Part shown: positions 26,379 to 33,133 of the stretch, piece by piece
Layout: every line of letters begins with the position of its first letter
How positions within the stretch are numbered: position 1 is the stretch's first letter
DNA from: CAYLMM01 sp964384825
GTDB taxonomy: Bacteria > Krumholzibacteriota > Krumholzibacteriia > LZORAL124-64-63
Direction of reading: 5' to 3'
DNA: 38,267 nucleotides
Assembly (NCBI GenBank): GCA_964384825.1
Contig: CAYLMM010000025.1
Coordinates: 1 to 38,267, forward strand
Position numbers and translations under genes: made by a program
Notes under the pieces: model-generated
Database searches by the model: none
Seen by the model: only the letters and a program-made list of their open reading frames with translations
Told to the model about the DNA's origin: nothing

Positions 26379-26798
26379 ATGATCAGCACGATGGTTCCCT
26401 TCAGCGGCCTGAACAACGTCATGGACGCCCTCTTCTCCGCCAGCGGATACAGCGCCGAACCCGCCGACGAGGTCTTCCGCTCTCCCCGGACGGACATCTT
26501 CGAAGGCGACAAGAATTATCTGATCCGCATGGATCTCCCCGGCGTCGGCCGCGAGGATCTGAGCATCGACTTGGAGGACGGCACCCTCAAGGTCGAGGCC
26601 AAGCGCGAGATCGAGACCCCGGAGAATCACCGCACCCTGCGCGCCGAGATCCCGCACCGGACGGTCTACCGCCGGAGCTTCGCCCTCGGCCGGGCCGTGG
26701 ACCGGGACAGCATCACCGCCCGCATCGAGGACGGAGTGCTGTCGATCGAACTGGCCAAGTCGGAGCAGTCGCTGCCCCGTCGGATCGAGATCAAGTAG
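26379..26798 (+). CDS. Small heat-shock protein, Hsp20/alpha-crystallin family
   Basis: 139 residues. The N-terminal arm is short and hydrophobic; the alpha-crystallin domain runs from about residue 32 to 125: 'DIFEGDKNYLIRMDLPGV' opens it, 'LSIDLEDGTLKVEAKRE' and 'YRRSFALGRAVDRDSI' are the central strands, and 'ARIEDGVLSIELAK' matches the A-x-x-x-x-G-V-L signature (GVL present). An ATP-independent holdase that binds unfolding proteins in the cytosol. The ATG at 26379 is chosen because GGAGG lies 8 nt upstream; an ATG at 26334 has none. The C-terminal tail has the RRIEIK form of the I-x-I anchor motif. Followed by a very strong terminator. Confidence 0.93.
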   Translation: MISTMVPFSGLNNVMDALFSASGYSAEPADEVFRSPRTDIFEGDKNYLIRMDLPGVGREDLSIDLEDGTLKVEAKREIETPENHRTLRAEIPHRTVYRRSFALGRAVDRDSITARIEDGVLSIELAKSEQSLPRRIEIK

Positions 26799-26868
26799 CT
26801 CACCCCCAAGGCGCCGCCGCGGCTTCGGCCCCGGCGGCGCTCCCGCCATTCCGGGACCCCGCACCCGG

Positions 26869-26925
26869 AGCGGGGCCGGCCCGACCGCTGCAATTTGCAG
26901 CATCGACGGGCCGGCCCCGCTTTTT
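26869..26925 (+). terminator. Intrinsic terminator of hsp20 with a nested palindrome
   Basis: A perfect 15-bp stem (26869-26883 with 26907-26921) followed by TTTTT (26921-26925). The loop itself holds a perfect 7-bp inverted repeat GCTGCAA-T-TTGCAGC (26887-26901). Confidence 0.93.
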
Positions 26926-27019
26926 CTGCCACCGGGATCGCCGCCGCTTTCGAAGCCGCGAATCGCCCCGGATCGTCCTTCCGATGGTTCCTCGACGCGG
27001 TTCAGCGTTCTCGATCTCC

Positions 27020-27036
27020 CTGGAACGCTCCTTGCA
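27020..27036 (+). promoter_or_regulatory. Sigma-54 promoter
   Basis: CTGGAACGCTCCTTGCA matches YTGGCACGrNNNTTGCW at all but two of the specified positions, with the invariant GG and GC separated by 10 nt. The transcript would start near 27047 and lead into the gene at 27124. Confidence 0.78.
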
Positions 27037-27123
27037 GTTCCGCGGCCCGAGCAGCGGGAAGCAGGCGCGAAAGGAGTCGCGCCCTCCCCTGGATCCAGGA
27101 CATGGCAACCACGGAAGGCACCC

Positions 27124-27669
27124 ATGATTCAGGCCGCCACTCTCAGCCCGTCCCGCGTCGCCGGGCTTCTCGAATCGACCCCGATGTACCGCTTCTACTG
27201 GGAATCCCCGACCGCCCAGGAAGGTGAACGGGACTATCGCGCGAAGATCGGCACCCTGCTGAAGGAATGCGCCGAACGTCTGCTGCGGGTGACCGAGGGC
27301 CACGGCCCGATGCTCGCCCGCGAGCAGATGGACGCGACCGACGCCCTGGTCGACAGGATCAACGAGGTCTTCAAGCTGCTGAACCGCCAGGGCACGATCC
27401 GGCTGATCGGTGATGTCTCGCGGACCCTGCCCGCGCTCGAGAGCCAGGACATGCAGCTCTACATGATCCTCGAGGGCATCTGGCTCGAGGTCGAGGATCT
27501 CGCCCGCCGGATCGCGGATTCGCGGGGTTTCCTGGCGACGGCGTCGCGCTTGATGGCGGACCTGGGCTCCTTCGCCGAGGCGGCCGAGGAACGCAATCGC
27601 CTGCTCGGCCTGGGCTGGGAGTCGGAATTCCGGATCCGTGAGGATCTCGCCGTCGCCGAGACGGTCTGA
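27124..27669 (+). CDS. Unknown helical cytosolic protein under sigma-54 control
   Basis: 181 residues; no family recognised. There is no signal peptide or membrane helix. Nearly the whole chain is predicted helical with many acidic and basic residues: 'KIGTLLKECAERLLRV', 'MDATDALVDRINEVFKLL', 'LYMILEGIWLEVEDLARRI', 'FLATASRLMADLGSFAEAAEERN'. That arrangement suggests a helical bundle or coiled-coil adaptor. GGAAGG sits 6 nt before the ATG. Its only visible promoter is sigma-54 type, so it should need an enhancer-binding activator, linking it to stress, nitrogen, motility or surface functions. Neighbouring hsp20 may be in the same regulon but is separated by a terminator. Confidence 0.78.
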   Translation: MIQAATLSPSRVAGLLESTPMYRFYWESPTAQEGERDYRAKIGTLLKECAERLLRVTEGHGPMLAREQMDATDALVDRINEVFKLLNRQGTIRLIGDVSRTLPALESQDMQLYMILEGIWLEVEDLARRIADSRGFLATASRLMADLGSFAEAAEERNRLLGLGWESEFRIREDLAVAETV

Positions 27670-27708
27670 GGCCGGGGCGGTCCGAAGCCCGGACGGTCCC
27701 GCCGGTCC

Positions 27709-27738
27709 TTGCCGTTCCGCCCGCTCGGATGTTACCTT
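27709..27738 (+). promoter_or_regulatory. Candidate promoter of the BamA-like gene
   Basis: TTGCCG (27709-27714), 18 nt, TACCTT (27733-27738) with a TGT extension. The same TACCTT hexamer is used 17 nt from a perfect TTGACA before the arsR-type gene. Start near 27745 excludes the ATG at 27729 as start codon. Confidence 0.5.
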
Positions 27739-27803
27739 GCACCCCTGAACAACGAGCCGCCCGGGTGCAGGGCGCCAACCCGCAGCGATCGGGGAGCCGG
27801 ACC

Positions 27804-29099
27804 TTGCCGAATCATTCCAGAATTTTTCGTCTTCCGTTCCGCGCCGGGCCCGGGCTGATCGCGGTCCTGGGCGCCGTCCTGTTCCTGGGGCCCGCGGCGG
27901 CCGCCGCCGAAGACAATCCCTTCTCTTTCGGCGCGCACCTCTTCGGTCCGATCGCCGTAGAGGGCAACACCACGACCCGCACCGACCTGATCCTGCACGA
28001 GTTGTCCTTCGCTCCGGGCGATTCCTTCGACATCGACCTGATCGACGAATCCTGGGAACACCTCGAGGATCTGGGCTGGTTCGCCTTCGTCGACATCGCG
28101 TGGGACGATTCTCAGGACCCGGCGCCGGTGACGGTCACCGTAGAGGAGGAGCGGACCACCCGCGGCTATCCGCTGATCGACTACGACCGCCGCCACGACA
28201 TCCGCCTGGGCGTGAAGGCCTACGACACCAACCTGCGCGGGCGCGGGGAGCGGCTGACCTTCGAGGCCACCTGGTACCGCCCGCATTCCTACCGCCTCGA
28301 ATGGCGTCATCCCTGGCTCTTCGGCGTGCGCGGACTCGAGATGGATGTTGCGGGCGGCTGGGAGAGCGCCGATTTCGTCTATCGCGACTGGGACTACGAG
28401 CAGTGGGACGCCGGCCTGACCCTGCGCTGGAAGCTGCTGCCGCCCTTGTTCGTCGAGGCCGGAGCGGCCTACGGTTCGTTCGAGCAGGAGGGTTTCTTCG
28501 ACGCCGGAACCGGCCGGCCCGACTGGGACGCCGCGACGCGCGCGCGCTGGACGCTGCACGCGACCGCCGGCATGGACACCCGCGACATCCGCAGCTATCC
28601 GACCCGCGGCGGCTACCATCGGATCACCGCCACGCGCTTCGAGAGCGACGACTTCGAATCGTACACGCGGGTGACCGGCGACCTGCGCCAGTTCCTGCCG
28701 CTGCCCTGGAAGCACATCCTGGCGCTGCGGGCGTGGGGGCGGCGCGCCGACGGCAACGCCCCCCCGGAGGACCTGCTCTACTGGGGAGGCCCGGACAACA
28801 TCCGCGGCTACCGCTACGCCTCGCTCGAGGGCGAGGAAGGGTATCTGCTGTCCTGCGAGTACCGGTGGCCCCTGTTCCTGATGCCGATCTCCAGCGACGG
28901 CCGGGTGATCGGACTCGGGGTGCACGCCTTCGCCGACCAGGGCGACAACTGGTACAACGGCGAGTCCGGGGGCGGAGGCCATTTCAGCTGGGGCGGCGGC
29001 GCGCACATCAACATCTCGGCCCAGCAGTTCCGGTTCGAGATGGCCAGGACCGAAGAGGGCGAGACCGTCTTCCAGTTCCAGGACCAGTTCAACTTCTAG
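27804..29099 (+). CDS. BamA/TamA-like outer-membrane protein (POTRA plus D15 barrel)
   Basis: 431 residues from a TTG at 27804, preferred because GGGGAG lies 7 nt upstream and it gives a normal signal peptide ('LIAVLGAVLFLGPAAAAA'). An in-frame ATG at 27729 would add 25 residues and lies inside the probable promoter. One POTRA domain (about 40-115: 'IAVEGNTTTRTDLILHELSF', 'LEDLGWFAFVDIAW') precedes a barrel with the Omp85 motif 'GGPDNIRGYRYASLEG' and the following 'LLSCEYRWPLFLMP'. It ends in Phe ('QDQFNF'), as expected for Bam-dependent insertion. It is too short for BamA itself, so it is probably a lineage-specific Omp85 member. selD follows after 23 bp. Confidence 0.86.
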   Translation: MPNHSRIFRLPFRAGPGLIAVLGAVLFLGPAAAAAEDNPFSFGAHLFGPIAVEGNTTTRTDLILHELSFAPGDSFDIDLIDESWEHLEDLGWFAFVDIAWDDSQDPAPVTVTVEEERTTRGYPLIDYDRRHDIRLGVKAYDTNLRGRGERLTFEATWYRPHSYRLEWRHPWLFGVRGLEMDVAGGWESADFVYRDWDYEQWDAGLTLRWKLLPPLFVEAGAAYGSFEQEGFFDAGTGRPDWDAATRARWTLHATAGMDTRDIRSYPTRGGYHRITATRFESDDFESYTRVTGDLRQFLPLPWKHILALRAWGRRADGNAPPEDLLYWGGPDNIRGYRYASLEGEEGYLLSCEYRWPLFLMPISSDGRVIGLGVHAFADQGDNWYNGESGGGGHFSWGGGAHINISAQQFRFEMARTEEGETVFQFQDQFNF

Positions 29100-29122
29100 C
29101 CGAGCGGAAAGGAGGGGGAAGA

Positions 29123-30184
29123 ATGATGCCGAACGAGCGGTTCCGACTGACCCGCTTCGCCAAGAGCGCGGGCTGAGCGGCCAAGCTGGGTCCGGGGTCC
29201 CTGGACCGAATTCTCGAGTCGCTGCCCGACACCAGAACCCCCGATCTGCTTGTCGGCTACCAACGGGCGGATGACGCCGGGGTCTATCGTCTGGACGACG
29301 AGAAGGCGATCGTGGTGACCGCCGATCTGATCACGCCGGTCATCGACGATCCGCGCGCCTTCGGCGCCGTGGCGGCGGCCAATTCCCTGAGCGACGTCTA
29401 CGCCATGGGCGGACGTCCCCTGACCGCGCTGAACATCTGCGGATTTCCGGAAGCGGAGATTCCGGGCGAAGTCATGAGCGAGCTCTTCGCCGGGGCGGCC
29501 GAAAAATGCCGCGAGGCGGGCGTCGCGGTGGCCGGCGGGCACACCGTGCGCGACGACGAGGTGAAATTCGGGCTCTCGGTCACCGGGATCGTGCATCCCG
29601 GGCGTTTCCTGCGCAATTCGGGCATCCGTCCGGGCGACGTGCTGGTGCTGACCAAGCCGCTGGGCACCGGCGCCCTGGCCGCGGCGCTCAAGAAGGATGT
29701 CCTGGCCCCGGATTCCGAACACGAACGCGCCCTGATCGCGAGCATGACGGCCTTGAATTCCTGCGGGATGATCCTGCACGACGCCGGCGCCCGCGCCGTG
29801 ACCGACATCACCGGATTCGGCCTGAGCGGCCACGCCTACGAGATGGCCCGCGCCGACGGCGTCCGCCTGGAGATCGACTGCGCCGGGCTGCCCCAGCTGC
29901 CGGACGCGGCGAAGCTCTGCGGCGAGGGTTTCACCTGCGGCGGCACGAAATCCAACGCCGACTTCACGGCCGTCGGCACCGCCTACGGCGAAGGGGTGGA
30001 CGCGGCCATGTACGGCCTGCTGAACGATCCCCAGACATCGGGCGGACTGCTGATCGCGGTGCCCGAGGACCGGGCCGAGAAGCTGCGCCGCGCCGTCCTC
30101 GACGCCGGCGCCCTCTGCGCCGCGGTGATCGGCCGCGCCCTGGCCCGCGACCACGACGACGAACCGCTGATCCTCTTCCGCTAG
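29123..30184 (+). CDS. selD: Selenide, water dikinase with in-frame UGA (selenocysteine)
   Basis: 353 residues when the TGA at 29174-29176 is read as selenocysteine. The frame upstream encodes 'RFRLTRFAKSAG', then U18, then 'AAKLGPGSLDRIL', matching the SelD active site G-[CU]-x-x-K (E. coli C17 and K20; here U18 and K21). Downstream motifs 'TADLITPVIDDPRAFG', 'AGGHTVRDDEVKFGL', 'DITGFGLSGHAYEM' and 'NDPQTSGGLL' are intact. AAAGGAGGGGG precedes two adjacent ATGs (29123, 29126). Reaction: ATP plus selenide to selenophosphate, the donor for tRNA-Sec and selenouridine. Calling the first AUG after the UGA (29312) would lose the N-terminus. SelA, SelB and tRNA-Sec must be elsewhere. It lies 23 bp after the barrel gene and is probably co-transcribed. 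Confidence 0.92.
29174..29208 (+). promoter_or_regulatory. UGA codon and bacterial SECIS-like hairpin in selD
   Basis: 12 nt after the UGA, GGTCC (29189-29193) pairs with GGACC (29203-29207). The 9-nt interval can be narrowed by further G-C pairs to a small loop beginning with G, about 20 nt from the UGA. Distance, size and loop guanine fit bacterial SECIS elements recognised by SelB. Confidence 0.7.
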
Positions 30185-30222
30185 CTCCCTCACCATCGCG
30201 AATAATCGGTCGCCTTTGGCCC

Positions 30223-30249
30223 TCAAGCGCCCGGTCCCCGGGACGATAG
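30223..30249 (+). promoter_or_regulatory. Sigma-28-like promoter of the HDOD gene
   Basis: TCAAGCGC (30223-30230), exactly 11 nt, GACGATAG (30242-30249). The TCAAG form of the -35 and 6 of 8 matches to GCCGATAA fit flagellar-type promoters; weaker than the one at 5826-5852. Confidence 0.45.
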
Positions 30250-30313
30250 AGAGGAAGGGCCGGAATAGTGGAGGGGCCGGTCCGGGTTTTCTTTCTTCAA
30301 ATGGGGGCAAGAG

Positions 30314-31195
30314 GTGAGTCGCACAACTGCGATGTCGCTGAAGACGATCCACCCGCGCGACCTCAAGGCGGTCGTCAAGGAGATCCCGACCCTGCCGGTG
30401 GTCTACCAGGAACTCTTCAGCAAGATGAACAATCCGGACGTCTCGGTGCCGCAGCTCGCCGAGATCGTCTCGCGGGACCAGGCCCTGTCGGCCAAGATCC
30501 TCAAGCTCGTCAATTCCGCCTTCTACGGCTACAAGAGCGAGATCAACACCGTGAACCGGGCGATGGTCATCCTCGGTTTCCGCACGATCCGAAACGCGGC
30601 CCTGGCGATCGGGGTCTTCGACTACGTGGCCGGCGGCGAGGCCGGCGCGATGTTCAACCTCGAGTCGTTCTGGCGGCACAGCCTCGCGACCGCGAGCATC
30701 TGCAAGGTGCTGGGCCGCGAAACCGGCATCAAGCAGCAGGAGGAGACGTTCATCGCCGGCCTGCTGCACGACGTCGGCAAGCTGATCATGCTGAAGCATT
30801 TCCAGGACGACTTCCTGGAGGTCTGCCGCCGCCAGCGGGAAACGGGTTCGACCTGGCACGAGGTGGAGCAGGATCTGCTGCGCGTCGACCATTCGCGCCT
30901 GGCGAGAGCCGTCCTGCGCAGTTGGAACTTCCCGCCGAATCTGGTGGAGGGGGTCTGCTACCATCACGTCATGGACGCCGGGGCCTCGTATCCGAAGCTG
31001 GTGGCCCTGGTGCATCTCTCGGACTATCTGGCCTACGAGCTGGGGATGGGTGCCCCGGCCAGCCGCAAGCCCGCGGAATGCGATCCGAAGGTGCTGGCCG
31101 AGGCGGGGATGGACATCGAATCGGCTCTCGGCCTCAAGGACAGGATCCTCGAGGAGACCGAGTCGGCCCTGCAGATCCTGAAGATCATCGGCTAG
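30314..31195 (+). CDS. HDOD-domain signalling protein
   Basis: 293 residues. The HDOD domain covers about 15-215: 'KEIPTLPVVYQELFSKMN' opens it, 'VSRDQALSAKILKLVNSAFYG' is the most conserved family segment, then 'FRTIRNAALAIGVFD', and 'AGLLHDVGKLIM' carries a retained HD pair (H152, D153). The rest is helical. HDOD proteins are cytosolic regulators of chemotaxis, type IV pili, biofilm or cell cycle, often without enzymatic activity. The start is a GTG at 30314 with a G-rich run 5 nt upstream; the ATG at 30332 is the alternative. No receiver or kinase domain is attached. Its stop codon overlaps that of rmuC on the other strand (CTAG). Confidence 0.88.
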   Translation: MSRTTAMSLKTIHPRDLKAVVKEIPTLPVVYQELFSKMNNPDVSVPQLAEIVSRDQALSAKILKLVNSAFYGYKSEINTVNRAMVILGFRTIRNAALAIGVFDYVAGGEAGAMFNLESFWRHSLATASICKVLGRETGIKQQEETFIAGLLHDVGKLIMLKHFQDDFLEVCRRQRETGSTWHEVEQDLLRVDHSRLARAVLRSWNFPPNLVEGVCYHHVMDAGASYPKLVALVHLSDYLAYELGMGAPASRKPAECDPKVLAEAGMDIESALGLKDRILEETESALQILKIIG

Positions 31196-32535
31196 GCGGA
31201 TTCTCCGGATTCCGCGGCCGGATCGCCGGCGGCCGCTTCGTCGCCGTCCGGCTCGTCGCCCGCGTCCTGATCGTCGCCGACCAGATCGGGGGCCTGAAGG
31301 ACGCGGGCCGTTTTTTCGACCGGCTGGGGCGCCGGGATCTCGTTCGCGCCGCCCGACCCAAGCTCGGCGAAGCGGCGGGCCTGCACCAGCACCCGGCTTT
31401 CGAGCGCTCCGACCGATTTGTTGTAGCTCTCGACCGCCTTGTCGAGATTCTTCCCGATCCCCGCGAAATGCCCCCCGAGAACGCGGATGCGCTCGTAGAG
31501 GACCTTGCCCAGCTCGCTGATCTCGCGCGCGCTGCGGGCGACGGTCTCCTGTTGCCAGCCGTAGGAGACCGCGCGCAGCAGGGCGATCAGGGTGGTCGGG
31601 GTCGCCATGATGACGCGCTGGTCCACGCCCTGTTCGATCAGGGTGGGATCCTGGCGCAGGGCCTCGGAGAAGAAATCCTCGCCGGGCAGGAACATCACGA
31701 CGAATTCGGGCGCGGGCTCGAACTGGGACCAGTAGCTCTTGGCGCTGAGCTTGACGATGTGATCGTGCACCTGGCGGGCGTGGTCCCGCATCTTCAGTTG
31801 CCGCGCTTCGTCGTCGGGGGCCTCGACAGCCTCGAGGTAGGCGGCCAGGGGGGTCTTGGCGTCGACCACGACCTGCTTGCCGCCCGGCAGCTTGACGATG
31901 ACGTCGGGGCGCAGCCGGCCGGTCTCGGTGGTCACCGATTCCTGTTCGGTGAAATCGACGTGGTCGATCAGGCCGGCCATCTCGACCACGCGCCGCAGCT
32001 GGATCTCGCCCCAGCGGCCGCGGATGATCGGCGCGCGCAGAGCCTTGACCAGCTTGCCGGTCTCGTCGCGCAGCTCGCGCTGGACCGAATCGACCAGCTT
32101 CATCTGCTCGCGCAGGGCTCCATAGGCCTGTTCGCGGGCCTTTTCCAGATCGACGATCTTCTGATCGACCTTCGCCAGCGATTCGGACAGGGGACGGACC
32201 AGGCTCTCGACGGCCTGCTCCTTCTTCTCCAGTTCGCCCTTGGCGGCGGCCTGCTCGCGGGCGAATGTCTCGCGAGCCAGTTGCAGGAAGCTCTGGTTGT
32301 TGCTCTTGAGGGCGTCGGCGGCCAGAGCCTTGAAGGCGTTCTGGAACTCTTCCCCGGCGCGGTCGAGCATCTTCTTCTGCTGCTCGATGTTTTCGCGGGC
32401 CTGGGTCAGTTCGGCCTCCAGCCGGCCGGTTTTCTCCGCGAATTCAGCGAACCGGGCGCGCGAACGCGTCTGGGCGATCAGCCAACCCAGCAGCACGCCG
32501 AACACCAGACCCGCCGCCAGGGCGACGACATCCAT
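31192..32535 (-). CDS. rmuC: RmuC-family DNA recombination protein
   Basis: 447 residues. One N-terminal membrane helix ('VVALAAGLVFGVLLGWLIA', about 3-21) anchors the protein, followed by a long coiled coil (about 30-160, 'EKKEQAVESLVRPLSESLAK') and the RmuC domain (about 165-400: 'GRWGEIQLRRVVEMAGL', 'RPDVIVKLPGGKQVVVDAK', 'FVVMFLPGEDFFSEAL', 'VIMATPTTLIALLRAV'). The VVDAK segment is the restriction-nuclease-like core (D and K). RmuC limits inversions at short inverted repeats, perhaps acting at stalled forks near the membrane. The ATG at 32535 follows GAGGTGGAG. The C-terminal 45 residues are acidic and low-complexity. Confidence 0.92.
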   Translation of the reverse strand: MDVVALAAGLVFGVLLGWLIAQTRSRARFAEFAEKTGRLEAELTQARENIEQQKKMLDRAGEEFQNAFKALAADALKSNNQSFLQLARETFAREQAAAKGELEKKEQAVESLVRPLSESLAKVDQKIVDLEKAREQAYGALREQMKLVDSVQRELRDETGKLVKALRAPIIRGRWGEIQLRRVVEMAGLIDHVDFTEQESVTTETGRLRPDVIVKLPGGKQVVVDAKTPLAAYLEAVEAPDDEARQLKMRDHARQVHDHIVKLSAKSYWSQFEPAPEFVVMFLPGEDFFSEALRQDPTLIEQGVDQRVIMATPTTLIALLRAVSYGWQQETVARSAREISELGKVLYERIRVLGGHFAGIGKNLDKAVESYNKSVGALESRVLVQARRFAELGSGGANEIPAPQPVEKTARVLQAPDLVGDDQDAGDEPDGDEAAAGDPAAESGESA

Positions 32536-32578
32536 GGCTCCACCTCTTGGAAACGTTCGGGATCGATCCGTTGGCGCC

Positions 32579-32607
32579 ACCCTAACCCGCGGGGCCTCCG
32601 GGCGCAA
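32579..32607 (-). promoter_or_regulatory. Candidate promoter of rmuC
   Basis: Minus strand TTGCGC (32607-32602), 17 nt, TAGGGT (32584-32579). Only the TTG and TA...T cores match, but the spacing is exact and it sits about 40 bp before the ATG. Confidence 0.4.
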
Positions 32608-32623
32608 CCCCGGCGCCGGGCAT

Positions 32624-32655
32624 GAAAAAACGGCGGCGCCCGCCGGCGCCGCCGT
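32624..32655 (-). terminator. Intrinsic terminator of the arsR-type gene
   Basis: Perfect 11-bp stem ACGGCGGCGCC/GGCGCCGCCGT (32630-32640, 32645-32655) with a 4-nt loop, followed on the minus strand by six T. It is 20 bp after the stop codon and separates this gene from rmuC. Confidence 0.93.
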
Positions 32656-32675
32656 ATCTATGGAATCCGGAAGGG

Positions 32676-33038
32676 CTAGTCGCCGTTCTTGATCAGATTC
32701 GTCAGCCCCGCCTGGTCCTCGAGCCGCTCGAGGAGGATGTCGCGCGTCAGGCAGCACGCCTCGGTGATCTTGTCGGAGCGGAGACTGTAATAGACGTTGA
32801 TCCCGTCCTTGCGCGTGTTGACGACGCCGGCCTGGCGCAGGACGGCCAGGTGCTGGGACGTGTTCGCCTTGGGAATCTCGAGCCGCTCGGCCAGCTTGTT
32901 CACGCAGATCTCGCCCTCGTCCTTGAGAATGTCGAGAATCTCCAGCCGCTTGGGATTCGAGAGCGTCTTGCAGAGTTCCGCCTGCATCTCGTAAAGCTTC
33001 TTTTCCACCTCGGAACCTCGAATCAGGATGTTTTCCAT
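32676..33038 (-). CDS. ArsR/SmtB-family winged-helix regulator
   Basis: 120 residues. Winged helix-turn-helix: 'LSNPKRLEILDILKDEGEI' (helices 2-3), recognition region 'PKANTSQHLAVLRQAGVV', wing 'TRKDGINVYYSL'. Four cysteines are present: C23, C45 (in EICVNKL, the place of the ELCV metal motif), and the adjacent C95-C96 in the C-terminal helix. The second Cys of a classic ELCVCDL arsenic site is missing (N47), so a metal site of that type is unlikely; a redox or persulfide switch between C45 and C95/C96 is possible (inference). Start at the ATG at 33038 with GGGGGAA upstream. It has its own consensus promoter. Targets may include itself or the efflux operon at 34 kb. Confidence 0.88.
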   Translation of the reverse strand: MENILIRGSEVEKKLYEMQAELCKTLSNPKRLEILDILKDEGEICVNKLAERLEIPKANTSQHLAVLRQAGVVNTRKDGINVYYSLRSDKITEACCLTRDILLERLEDQAGLTNLIKNGD

Positions 33039-33069
33039 TTCCCCCGACAACGTTGATATCGCTGGGGCC

Positions 33070-33098
33070 AAGGTAACGAGCGGTTCTTCCCTTGTCAA
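33070..33098 (-). promoter_or_regulatory. Promoter of the arsR-type gene, with a nearby dyad
   Basis: Minus strand TTGACA (33098-33093, perfect), 17 nt, TACCTT (33075-33070). Just downstream, about 33049-33056, CAACGTTG is an 8-bp palindrome inside CGATATCAACGTTGTCG and could be the operator for autorepression. Confidence 0.65.
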
Positions 33099-33133
33099 AG
33101 TCAATGTTCTGCTTAGATGCAAAACAAAGAGAT

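Larger units (their letters stand above)
26799..27123 (+). other. Gene-free stretch of 325 bp: terminator of hsp20 and sigma-54 promoter
   Basis: No supported coding sequence. It contains the hsp20 terminator (26869-26925) and the sigma-54 promoter (27020-27036). Between 26926 and 27019 there is GC-rich sequence in which an enhancer-binding-protein site would be expected, but I see no clear inverted repeat. Confidence 0.6.

Noticed and set aside
29312..29314. ATG at 29312 as the start of selD
   Set aside because: Would remove the catalytic loop; the upstream frame through the UGA carries the conserved SelD N-terminus and a strong ribosome binding site.
30185..30313. T-rich run TTTTCTTTCTT at 30289-30299 as a selD terminator
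   Set aside because: The preceding inverted segments (GGCCGG, CCGG) do not form a convincing continuous stem.
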